Positions 45,870 through 55,271 of a stretch of DNA of 64,000 nucleotides are shown piece after piece. How positions within the stretch are numbered: position 1 is the stretch's first letter; every line of letters begins with the position of its first letter. The translations under genes were made by a program, and so were the position numbers. The DNA is taken from the NCBI GenBank assembly GCA_902786205.1, contig CADABQ010000004.1, positions 28,643-92,642 on the forward strand, read 5' to 3'. The notes under the pieces were generated by a model. That model was not told the origin of the DNA and searched no databases. It worked only from the letters and a program-made list of their open reading frames with translations. The stretch comes from an uncultured Lachnospiraceae bacterium. Its GTDB lineage: Bacteria; Bacillota; Clostridia; Lachnospirales; Lachnospiraceae.

Positions 45870-48800
45870 TTAAATTTCACCAAATTCCATTTCATCATTT
45901 GCACTGTCAATAAACTGACTTAATTCTCTTATAGTTGGGTTAGAATAAAAATCTGATAAACCAATCTGAATTCCCTTATCCTGTAATTTTGTAATAAATG
46001 TAATTCCTCGCAAGGAATCAATACCGACATTGATCAAGTTAGCAGTTACACTGACTTTTTCTGTTTGAATAATTTCACACAGCACTTGCGTAAGTAGCTT
46101 TTCCGTTTCCGTTTCCGGAGCTTCATATATCTGTGTTTCATTATTAGACATCTCAATAACCGGGAGAAGCTTTCTATTTACCTTTTTATTTGCGGTATAC
46201 GGAAATTGTTCCATTACAATAATATTATCAGGAACCATGTAACTCATAACTTTCTTTCGAAGTGCTTCGAACATTTTGCTAACAACAGGATATGCATATT
46301 TTTTATTTGCAACTGCAGTAATTACACTTTGACCACCATCAAAGGTTGTATCATCATCAAGCAAAGATATATGACTATAACCTGCATCCTTTAATACATT
46401 TTCCCACTGCTCTGCTCTAAGAAGTGGTGAATTTTGTTCCATACGTAACGCATCTGTATAAGCAGAATAACCATCCGTTAATCCCATAGAAATTTTATGA
46501 AAATGTCTACTCTTTGTTACTTCAAGTATTATCACTGCTCCATCATTACTAAGAAGTGTACGTAAGTTTTTAAGTGCAGCCTCCACATCATGACTATCAT
46601 GAATTACATTTGCCGCAATAATAAGATCATAACTTCCAGGTTGATATCCTTGTTCCAAAATAGATTGATCGATATCTAATATTTCATAACTTACATTTTT
46701 AAAGGAACTCAATTTTTCTTTGGCAATATCATGGAAAAATACAGATAAATCTGTAAAATCATAAGAATATTCTCTTCCTTGTATTTTTTCAAGTACCGGT
46801 TTTGTTGTCGCTCCTACTCCTGCTCCTACTTCAAGTATTCTAACCGTACGATTTTCAGGGAAATTGCTGATAAATGATTCTACCGTTTCCGCAACTATAT
46901 TATTATAATACCCTGCAACTGGGTTACTTCCATATAAATTATCTGCAATATCACTTTTTCCATCTTTAAACAAAAGTGTTAGAGAGTTTATTGTTCCCTT
47001 GATTACATCCAATATGTTTTCTTCACAGGAGGAAAGAAAATGCAAGGCATCTTCCCAATCTTTCATTTCCTGCAATGCAATAGAAGACATTTTTTCAGTA
47101 CAAAGAGAGTTTCCTGTATTTATATAGACTCCATTTTCTGCTTTTGCAAAAATGTCAGCTTGCACAAGCGAATCTGCCCACTGTGTAAGAATTTTTTTAA
47201 ATTTATGATTTATATCATTTTTTTCAATCATTTCATCTATACAAAATTCTTTTTCCACACAAAGTCCTTGAAAAACTTTTTCCATAATGCCAAGACTAAT
47301 GTTATCCAGTGTTTTTTGAATTTGTTCAAATTCTTCTGTCGTAGTTCCCTTTATTCTATACTTTTTACTTTTGGCTTTAGTGATATAACTATTCGAATAA
47401 TTTGATGTTTCCTTCAACTTTGAAGGCGTAACATATGCAAAAAGTCTTTGATTTCCATTTACTTCCTTTACTTGTGCAACTACTTCAGAAACATTTTCAC
47501 ACTGGCTTAAACAGCTTTCAATCTCGCCAAGCTCGATTCGATAACCATGAAGTTTAACCTGAAAATCTTTTCTTCCAAGGAATACAACCCAACCATTTTT
47601 AGACAGCAGTCCAAGATCACCGGTTCTATAAAGATCTCCCAACTTATCATGTTTAAAGAATTGCTTCTCTGTCCGTTCTTTATCATTGAGGTATCCCTTT
47701 GCAATGCCTCGACCTCCTATACAAATTTCGCCTCGTACCCCTGGAGGACATATTTGATTTTTTTCATCTAATATCCAGATACTCTGATTTTCAAGTGGAT
47801 AACCATAAGGAATAGAATTCCAGCTATCCTCCACTGTTTGAATGGGATAATAAATGGACCATATTGCAGCTTCTGTTGCTCCACCCAAACTGTATATTTG
47901 TGCATTAGGAAAATGTTTTTTTATTCTGTCTGGGAGGTTAAGTGGAATCCAGTCCCCACTAAGCATTACTACTCGCAACGTATCATCCACAAATGCTTCA
48001 TCTATATTATTTACAAGTAACTCCATGATAGACGGAACGGTATTCCACATAGTTACTCTTCCTTCTGCTATCATACTTTTAATTAAATGCATGTCATATG
48101 CAGATGGTGCAAGTGTTAATTCTGCCCCCGATAAAATCGAGCCAAATATATCATATACGGATAAATCAAAACTAAATGAAGAGATGCCAATAAAAGTATC
48201 TTTTGACGAAACTTTAAATTTTTCATTAACATTTTGTATCGTATTGCATACCGCATCATGCGTAATAACAACACCTTTTGGATTGCCGGTACTACCTGAT
48301 GTATAAATTACATAAGCTACTTTCTCCGGTTCTGAATAGTCAATTTCTTCTTTCCATTGTCTATTTGCAAGTATCTCTCCTACATTATCATCCGTAAAAG
48401 TAATCGTGCTACCAGACTGTTCTATAATAAATGCCAGACGCTGCTCAGGACAATTATGAGAAACTGGAATATAATATCCGCCAGCTTTGATCACACCCAA
48501 AATAGCAACAACCGCTTGTATACTTCTTGTCATTTTTACAATAATTGGATGTCCAATTTGACAAGTTTCTATAATATAATCTGCAATTATATCAGACCAC
48601 ATATCTAACTCTTTGTATGTACAACTATTTTGTGGATCAGAAACAGCTGTTTTATCTGAACATAACGCTACATTTTCTTTAAATGCTTTTACGAGAGTTG
48701 TCTTTTCCCGTTTATGAAAACTATTGTTATACTCGATGGCATATGCATCATATGTTTTCTGAATCCTCTCTGTTTCATCCATAATGATTGCACAATATTC

Positions 48801-50027
48801 TTCCTGCATACACTTAATCTTATCCGCATTAAAATATGCACGAAGATAATCCCAATGAATTACAAGTCTTCCATCTTTTAATGATATTTGGTTATCCAAC
48901 ATGATCTGTGGTGTCTGACTAACCTGATAGCGTCTTTGTCCCATCCATTCCCATTTACTTCCGGCAACATCAAAAAGCATGCAAGTACACACAGCCGGGA
49001 AAGGAAAACTATTGTCGCATCCATGACAAGCTGTATATTCACGTATAATTCCTGAACTAGAAACAGCATTATGTTTCTTTCTTTCGCTTATGATACGCAA
49101 GGTTTCTGCTGCTTTATCATACAGACTCTTTTCATCACTAAAGTCAAAATCCACAAGCATAACTTCCGTAAAATCACCCATAGCACCAAGTATTTCTTTG
49201 ATATTTCCCTTTCTGTTAGATACCGTCATATTCAGTGTTACTTTACTTTGTCCACACCATCTCGACAAAAGTTTTGCATATGCAGTGGTCAAATATACGG
49301 AAGGCATTATTTTTTTAGAAGAAAGCACTTGCTTAACCTCGTTCCACTTTTCTTTTGCAATAACTGTCTCAATGGTTGAAAAGGTATTGTCTTCCATTTC
49401 TTTACTTTTTTCAAACTGCGGTCCAGCAGGAATCTTTTCAACAATTTCTTTCCAAAATGCCTTATCCAATTCATAATTTTTCTTTGCTTTTTCTTCCTTT
49501 TTTTCTATATACTGTTCAAATGCTGACACAGGTATCTCTTTTATTGTTTCATCCGTTTCATAAAATTTATATAAACTTTCTACGAAAATCTCCGTACTGA
49601 GTCCATCCATAATCATCATATCTGAATCAATTAAAAGTATACTTTCTTTGTCATTTAATTTATACATAGCAAATTCAAACATTGGCCATTTATTTAACTC
49701 AAACATACGATTTGCATAACGCTCTCGAACCTTAGCTAACTCTTCTTCCTGCTGCTCTTTCGTAAGCATAGATACGTCCACTTCCCTGATAGGGCAATGT
49801 GGCACTTCATCCATAAAGCATTGCATTCCATTATCCGTTATATACGAGCGCAAAGATGGCTGTTCTTTGATGGAGCAGTTTAACGCATATTCAAGTTTGT
49901 CTTTGTCTAATACTGTTAAATGTTCAATATAATAATGGGTAGATACACCTCCCAAAAAAGTATTTTTATTACGTCCGTAAAGATAAGAACGCTGCACATC
50001 AGATAAAGGTAAATATTTCTTCTTCAT
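45870..50027 (-). CDS. NRPS-B: heterocyclization, adenylation (Cys) with embedded methyltransferase-like domain, carrier
   Basis: 1385 residues. Domains: Cy (about 5-420), with DMMIMDGLS near 138 fitting DxxxxDxxS and SQTPQIMLDNQ as the Cy7 motif. A domain (about 450-850), A3 YTSGSTGNPKG near 579. A methyltransferase-like domain (about 930-1230) with LEVGAGVGATT near 1070, inserted before the A10 lysine (TANKKVNRK) as in PchE/PchF/HMWP2. PCP with GIDSLRG near 1337. Pocket residues read by eye are D-L-Y-N-M-S-L-I-W, one change from the cysteine code. There is no carrier before Cy and no thioesterase. AGGAGGAAAA precedes the ATG, and the gene overlaps the upstream TEII gene by 29 bases. The MT part could methylate or epimerise (PchE-like). 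Confidence 0.88.
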   Translation of the reverse strand: MKKKYLPLSDVQRSYLYGRNKNTFLGGVSTHYYIEHLTVLDKDKLEYALNCSIKEQPSLRSYITDNGMQCFMDEVPHCPIREVDVSMLTKEQQEEELAKVRERYANRMFELNKWPMFEFAMYKLNDKESILLIDSDMMIMDGLSTEIFVESLYKFYETDETIKEIPVSAFEQYIEKKEEKAKKNYELDKAFWKEIVEKIPAGPQFEKSKEMEDNTFSTIETVIAKEKWNEVKQVLSSKKIMPSVYLTTAYAKLLSRWCGQSKVTLNMTVSNRKGNIKEILGAMGDFTEVMLVDFDFSDEKSLYDKAAETLRIISERKKHNAVSSSGIIREYTACHGCDNSFPFPAVCTCMLFDVAGSKWEWMGQRRYQVSQTPQIMLDNQISLKDGRLVIHWDYLRAYFNADKIKCMQEEYCAIIMDETERIQKTYDAYAIEYNNSFHKREKTTLVKAFKENVALCSDKTAVSDPQNSCTYKELDMWSDIIADYIIETCQIGHPIIVKMTRSIQAVVAILGVIKAGGYYIPVSHNCPEQRLAFIIEQSGSTITFTDDNVGEILANRQWKEEIDYSEPEKVAYVIYTSGSTGNPKGVVITHDAVCNTIQNVNEKFKVSSKDTFIGISSFSFDLSVYDIFGSILSGAELTLAPSAYDMHLIKSMIAEGRVTMWNTVPSIMELLVNNIDEAFVDDTLRVVMLSGDWIPLNLPDRIKKHFPNAQIYSLGGATEAAIWSIYYPIQTVEDSWNSIPYGYPLENQSIWILDEKNQICPPGVRGEICIGGRGIAKGYLNDKERTEKQFFKHDKLGDLYRTGDLGLLSKNGWVVFLGRKDFQVKLHGYRIELGEIESCLSQCENVSEVVAQVKEVNGNQRLFAYVTPSKLKETSNYSNSYITKAKSKKYRIKGTTTEEFEQIQKTLDNISLGIMEKVFQGLCVEKEFCIDEMIEKNDINHKFKKILTQWADSLVQADIFAKAENGVYINTGNSLCTEKMSSIALQEMKDWEDALHFLSSCEENILDVIKGTINSLTLLFKDGKSDIADNLYGSNPVAGYYNNIVAETVESFISNFPENRTVRILEVGAGVGATTKPVLEKIQGREYSYDFTDLSVFFHDIAKEKLSSFKNVSYEILDIDQSILEQGYQPGSYDLIIAANVIHDSHDVEAALKNLRTLLSNDGAVIILEVTKSRHFHKISMGLTDGYSAYTDALRMEQNSPLLRAEQWENVLKDAGYSHISLLDDDTTFDGGQSVITAVANKKYAYPVVSKMFEALRKKVMSYMVPDNIIVMEQFPYTANKKVNRKLLPVIEMSNNETQIYEAPETETEKLLTQVLCEIIQTEKVSVTANLINVGIDSLRGITFITKLQDKGIQIGLSDFYSNPTIRELSQFIDSANDEMEFGEI

Positions 50028-50814
50028 TTTTCCTCCTATATTTTATAACATTTTTGCTGTTTTGGGCAATTGAAGCCACTTTCTTTATGATAATGTCTAT
50101 ATAAAGGTCTCCCAAATCAAAGATAAAGAAATGATTTCCATAACACTCATGTTTTTCGATTTTTTTCGTTGTTACATTTTGCCATTCATCTGCCATGTCT
50201 ATCGTTGCATCTTTATCCATTGATCCCGAATATGTAATAATAGGAATATTAATTTTATTTCCATTGTAGGAAAATGATTCGTTTAATTTATAATCATTTT
50301 TTACAAATGGTAATAACATTTCTAAAACGGCTCTATTTTCCAAAATTTCTTTTGGAGTACCTCCCATACGTTTTAATTCTTTTATCAGTTCTGAATCATC
50401 CATGTCCGTAGAATATCTATCCGACAAATGAACACATGGCGAATGTCTGCCAGACACAATAAGAGCAAGGGGATTATTTTCATATTTCTGTTCTATTTCA
50501 TATGCAGTCTTAAATGCGATTGCTGACCCCATACTATGTCCATATAGAATATATTTTCTATGACCTGCAAATTCTGAAATTGCTTCTGCTGCCAAAGCAG
50601 AAACACTGTCCATGTCATAATTATATTGCTCGTTCATACGACAACCCTTCCCAGGAAGTTCAACCGGAATAAATGCAACTTTTTCATTATTTCTCTCAGT
50701 CCATTTTCTGTATGCTGCCGCAGAACCACCTGCATGATGAAAACAAAATATAAGCACTGCCTTTTGATAATCGTTGCTTTTAGAAAACGGAAACCATTTC
50801 TCAAATTCTTTCAT
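49999..50814 (-). CDS. Type II (external) thioesterase
   Basis: 271 residues, alpha/beta-hydrolase of the GrsT/YbtT class that frees misprimed or stalled carrier domains. Seen: FCFHHAGGSAAAYRKW at the N-terminus, the nucleophile in YGHSMGSAIAF, and the C-terminal histidine in CYGNHFFI. AAGGTGATCTACT precedes the ATG. It lies between the two NRPS genes; its end overlaps the NRPS-B start, so the two are probably translationally coupled. YbtT and PchC hold the same kind of place in thiazoline siderophore operons. Confidence 0.9.
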   Translation of the reverse strand: MKEFEKWFPFSKSNDYQKAVLIFCFHHAGGSAAAYRKWTERNNEKVAFIPVELPGKGCRMNEQYNYDMDSVSALAAEAISEFAGHRKYILYGHSMGSAIAFKTAYEIEQKYENNPLALIVSGRHSPCVHLSDRYSTDMDDSELIKELKRMGGTPKEILENRAVLEMLLPFVKNDYKLNESFSYNGNKINIPIITYSGSMDKDATIDMADEWQNVTTKKIEKHECYGNHFFIFDLGDLYIDIIIKKVASIAQNSKNVIKYRRKNEEEIFTFI

Positions 50815-50936
50815 AGTAGATCACCTTTTATACTCTTTCCTTGTAACTGTTCTAAATCGTTACCCTTCTTTTTTATATTTGTTTCAGACAATTGTATTAC
50901 ACTCAAATCTTTTATTTGCCTTGATACCTTTACGAC

Positions 50937-53900
50937 TTATGTTGGAATATCTGCCAGCTTGTTTGCAAGTTCTGCCGCATATTCATCATTTTCTACACAA
51001 GTAAAATGATTTCCTCTAACAGGAACAAACGTAACATCACCAATACATATATCTTCCCAGAATTTATGTACACTTTCCGAAAATTTCTTATCCGGAATAA
51101 ACGGAGTTGCAGCTTCAAAGAAACGAATGTCTCCAATATAGTTGTCCGGTGTATAATTAACTGCTTGCAAACTTTGACTAAATATCTTGAAATAAAGCAT
51201 TATCATTTCAGGTGAAACAGTTTCTCCTCTTGAAGCAGAAACTGCTTTTGCATATCTGCACATTCTCTCATTTTGAGGCACTGCCGCAACCGAAGTAAAT
51301 ACCTTTCCTGCATGATCAAGTTCAGGTGTTCCACTAAGTTGTTCCAGACAGTGTTTACCAAAGTCAGATTCTCCATTTTGCAATACTTTCATTATTCCTG
51401 CCATAACCATATCATTTGTTAATTCAAGGAAACCACATTCTTTAAAAGATACATTCATATTCATAACAAAAAGCATCTCTTTCAAAAGTTCATCATCGGA
51501 TGTATAAAGCATAGGAGGAATATCAATTAAAACCATATCCTCTACTTCAACTCCACACTCAACAAGATGCCGCGCTGTTTCAACAGCAAGCATACCACCT
51601 ATACTATATCCAATAATCTGCACTTTTTCGCACCCTGTCTTAGCAATACACTTTGCATATTCATTTGAATAAATATCAATCAATTCCGATGGTTCAGTAG
51701 AACAATAAATGTTAGTATCTGCCACATTTACGCATGCAATATTGCCAAGCTTTTGCTGCTCCAGATAAGGAATTACCTTATTAAAACAGTTTGTACTTCC
51801 CAGTCCACCATGCATAAGAACTCGAAGCCTGTTATTATCCTCTTCTCCAAAAAAGTTGAGTGAACAATATTTCTCTTTGTCTTCCATACTAGAAGCCGTT
51901 GTATTTTCTTCTTTTTTTCCAATACAATCTTCTATAAATGTAGATATGCTTAATATATTTGGATGATTTATAATTTCTCTAAGTAGCAAATCAAATGCAA
52001 TTTCAACACCATACCTATTTGTCACTTCACTTTTGATATTTCCAACTGCTTGTGCAATAATCAATGAATCCGCGCCAAAATGATATAGATTATCATTTTC
52101 TTTCAACTCTTTCGTGCCAAGTGCCTGACTCAAAATTTCATAGACCATTTTCTGCACCTTATTCATAGGCTGTCTATTCTCTTTGTCAACCATTTCTGAA
52201 TCAACGCTTCTATATTGAAGAATAGTTTTTCTATCAACTTTTCCATTCAATGTAAGCGGTATCCTTTCTACCTGCTGTATTTTTGATGGCATCATATATT
52301 CCGGTAGCATCTGTGTAAGCTGCTTCATAATGTCAGAAATATCTATAGAATCTTGTTTTGAAGTAAATACAGCAAAAATACTTCTTTCCTGACCATTTTC
52401 ATAGATGACTGCTGCCGAATCTTCAATCTCTTTACATCTCTTTATACACTCTTCAATCTCGCCCAATTCAATGCGGTAGCCTCTAATTTTTATCTGATCA
52501 TCACTTCTGCCTAAAAACTCAATATTGCCATCTGGTAAATACCTTCCCCTATCACCTGTATGATAGATTCGTTTTCCTGCACAATTTATGAATTTTTTGT
52601 CTGTAAGTTCCTTATCTCCTGCATATCCCAATGCAAGTCCATCTCCTCCTATGTAAAGATCACCACTTACATATACTGGACAATCCGTCTTATCCTTTGC
52701 CTTGATATAGAATGTCTGATTTGCCAAAGGTTTACCATAAGGGACACTTTTCCAACTACTGTCTACTGCATCCATTTCGTAATAAATAGACCAAATCGAA
52801 GCCTCTGTTGCACCTCCAAGACTTACTAATTTTACTTTTGGTAGCAATTTTCTTGTTATTTCTGGCACCTCTGTTGGTATCCAATCTCCCGAAAGCAATG
52901 AAAGTCGAAATGCATCCAAACAAATAGTATTCTCCGTTTTAAGGAAAGAAAGAAACATTCTGAAAAATGCTGGTACACTATTCCAAAGTGTAATAGAATA
53001 TTCCTTCATGAGTGCATACCAGTGGGCAGGATTCTTATAATCCGAAACATTTGGATAGATTACAGATCCTCCTGCTGAAAGTACACCAAAAATATCATAT
53101 ACCGATAAATCAAATCCTAACTGCGAAAGACCAATGATGCTATCCTTCTCTGTAATACCAAAACGAGTATTTATATCCTGGATGGTATTCATAGCACCCT
53201 TATGTGAAATCATAACACCTTTAGGTTCTCCGGTTGTACCTGACGTATAAATAATATAGGCAAGGTCTTCTGTTTTTATGTCCACAGAAAAATGTGTAGC
53301 ATTGTCCGAAATATGATCCACATTAATTACATCTGTTCTATCTCCAAAATCAATATCTGTACTATCACTGATCAATACATATTTGACTCCAGATGCCTGA
53401 ATAATCCTATTTCTTCTTGTCTCAGGCTGATTTACATCAATAGGCACATACGCACCCCCAGCTAAAAGAATGGCAATAGCAGAAACTGCCTGCAATGCTG
53501 ACTTGGGCATAGTAATACCAATACGAGTTCCTCTTTCCACACCATTTTCTCTGAGCCAATTTGCCACCGACCATGCTTTTGTTAGCAATTCTTCATAGGT
53601 CCAAACACGCTCAAAGCCATCCGCAATTGCCATTTTATCCGGATATTTTTCTGCACTTTCCAAAATGCCGTCAAACATAAATTTGTTTGGATATTCCACA
53701 TAAGTACCGTTTGCCTGCTCTCGACTATCCATTTGCCACTTTGGAAGTTTAGCCACATTTCCTTCTTTCCAATAAAGTGCATTCTCACATAATCTATTGA
53801 GAAGCTGTTCAAATTCCGCAAACATATCCTCAATCATGCCATCTGGAAACACACCTTCACGCACATCCCAATTTATCCAAAGTCCATCTTCTCTATCCAT

Positions 53901-55259
53901 CGCCTGACAATCTATAAATACCTGAGGAGTCTGGCTGATACCATTTCCCTCATATCTACCGTGAGAAACATTATTTCCAACCGTCTTAGTAAGCCCTATA
54001 GCGCTGGTAAATACAATTGGCATCAATGCATCTTGTTTTCCTCTTTTTCTAGCGATTTCTCGGATGACTTCCACACCTGAAAAGGTTCTATGATCAAGGT
54101 CTTCAAAAAGTCTCTTTGAAATTTCACTCACATTTTCAGAAAACTTTTTATCCGCTTTCCAATTTACTTCCAACATATTTACGGAAGTAAAATCCCCAAC
54201 AATTTGATTTACTTGAGAATCCAATGCCAATCTATTTAATATTGTAAGATTCAATGTAAAATTACTTGCCATACTCCACTTCTCAATCACTGCAGAATAC
54301 GCTCCTAGAACTCCCGAAGTAACTGTCAAGCCCTCTTCTTTTGCAAATAACTCAAATGTATCCAATTTATCTTTATCAATATGCAATTGAAAACGCTTAA
54401 ACAACGGCTTATCTTCTGCTATATTTTTTAATGGAAGTTGCGGTGCTGTTGGCAATGTATCTATTCTATTCATCCAGTATTCTTCATCCGCAGCATATTT
54501 TAATGTACTTTTTAATTTTTTTTCTGCTGTGAGATAATCCTTAAAAGATAACTGTAAAGATGGAAGCACTGCATTTTCATTATAATAAAGTTCCTCAAAC
54601 TCCGAAAACAGCATCCATACACTGGTCCAATCTGCAATCAAAAATTCTATAGAAAAGTGTAGGATTGTATCCTCCTGTGTATGTGTAACTGCGACATCAA
54701 ATAATGGCCATTTTGCTGTGTCATATACACGATGCCCCATTTCTTTTCTCATCTCATCTATTATTTTTTGCTCTTCTTCACTATTTTCTGCATTTTGGCA
54801 TTTCACCTGTAGTCTTCCAGGGTCTTTTAAAATCTTTTGTCTTCCATCCTCCGTAATTACTGCACGAAGCATATCATGCCGCTGTATCAATTGATTCCAT
54901 ACATTTTCCACTTTTTTCCCATCAAGATAATCATACTTTTGCTCAATATAGATATGGCAAGCTACACCGGCATAATCAAAAGCTTCATTTCTACCTAAAA
55001 GATAAGCAGACTGTACATCTGTAAGTTCAAATGGTTCATAACGCTTCTCTTCATCATATTCTACTCTAATAGGACTTGCCTCTTTTTCAAGAATCGTCAT
55101 AATATCCTGTTTTAATTCTTTCAGTTGTTTCTTATCTTCTTCTTTTAAACTATTTTTTTGTGCCTTATATTTAAGCTTACCTTCATCCAAATAAAGTATT
55201 ATCCCTCTTTTGGCATAATTATTTACAACGTGTATCGCTTCTTTCCATTTACTTTCCAT
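50937..55259 (-). CDS. NRPS-A: TubC docking, heterocyclization, adenylation (Cys), carrier, thioesterase
   Basis: 1440 residues. Domains: TubC-N-like dock (1-58, RGIILYLDEGKLKYKA); Cy (about 70-500) with EFLIADWTS at 205-213, i.e. ExxxxDxxS instead of DxxxxDxxS, PIVFTS and SQTPQVFIDCQ. A domain (about 530-1010), A3 YTSGTTGEPKG near 673 and A10 NGKVDRK. PCP with FGADSL near 1061; C-terminal TE with IIGYSIGG near 1218 and histidine in RGNHFTC. Pocket residues by eye are D-L-Y-N-L-S-L-I-W plus the A10 Lys, the exact published cysteine code. The TE makes it the last module; the dock implies an upstream subunit, probably NRPS-B. It follows the reductase gene by 12 bases with a GAGGG site. Confidence 0.9.
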   Translation of the reverse strand: MESKWKEAIHVVNNYAKRGIILYLDEGKLKYKAQKNSLKEEDKKQLKELKQDIMTILEKEASPIRVEYDEEKRYEPFELTDVQSAYLLGRNEAFDYAGVACHIYIEQKYDYLDGKKVENVWNQLIQRHDMLRAVITEDGRQKILKDPGRLQVKCQNAENSEEEQKIIDEMRKEMGHRVYDTAKWPLFDVAVTHTQEDTILHFSIEFLIADWTSVWMLFSEFEELYYNENAVLPSLQLSFKDYLTAEKKLKSTLKYAADEEYWMNRIDTLPTAPQLPLKNIAEDKPLFKRFQLHIDKDKLDTFELFAKEEGLTVTSGVLGAYSAVIEKWSMASNFTLNLTILNRLALDSQVNQIVGDFTSVNMLEVNWKADKKFSENVSEISKRLFEDLDHRTFSGVEVIREIARKRGKQDALMPIVFTSAIGLTKTVGNNVSHGRYEGNGISQTPQVFIDCQAMDREDGLWINWDVREGVFPDGMIEDMFAEFEQLLNRLCENALYWKEGNVAKLPKWQMDSREQANGTYVEYPNKFMFDGILESAEKYPDKMAIADGFERVWTYEELLTKAWSVANWLRENGVERGTRIGITMPKSALQAVSAIAILLAGGAYVPIDVNQPETRRNRIIQASGVKYVLISDSTDIDFGDRTDVINVDHISDNATHFSVDIKTEDLAYIIYTSGTTGEPKGVMISHKGAMNTIQDINTRFGITEKDSIIGLSQLGFDLSVYDIFGVLSAGGSVIYPNVSDYKNPAHWYALMKEYSITLWNSVPAFFRMFLSFLKTENTICLDAFRLSLLSGDWIPTEVPEITRKLLPKVKLVSLGGATEASIWSIYYEMDAVDSSWKSVPYGKPLANQTFYIKAKDKTDCPVYVSGDLYIGGDGLALGYAGDKELTDKKFINCAGKRIYHTGDRGRYLPDGNIEFLGRSDDQIKIRGYRIELGEIEECIKRCKEIEDSAAVIYENGQERSIFAVFTSKQDSIDISDIMKQLTQMLPEYMMPSKIQQVERIPLTLNGKVDRKTILQYRSVDSEMVDKENRQPMNKVQKMVYEILSQALGTKELKENDNLYHFGADSLIIAQAVGNIKSEVTNRYGVEIAFDLLLREIINHPNILSISTFIEDCIGKKEENTTASSMEDKEKYCSLNFFGEEDNNRLRVLMHGGLGSTNCFNKVIPYLEQQKLGNIACVNVADTNIYCSTEPSELIDIYSNEYAKCIAKTGCEKVQIIGYSIGGMLAVETARHLVECGVEVEDMVLIDIPPMLYTSDDELLKEMLFVMNMNVSFKECGFLELTNDMVMAGIMKVLQNGESDFGKHCLEQLSGTPELDHAGKVFTSVAAVPQNERMCRYAKAVSASRGETVSPEMIMLYFKIFSQSLQAVNYTPDNYIGDIRFFEAATPFIPDKKFSESVHKFWEDICIGDVTFVPVRGNHFTCVENDEYAAELANKLADIPT

Positions 55260-55271
55260 TTTTTTCCCTCT

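Noticed and set aside
50815..50936. Extra small gene in the gap between NRPS-A and the TEII gene
   Set aside because: The 122 bases hold no ORF with a ribosome site; they look like plain AT-rich spacer.
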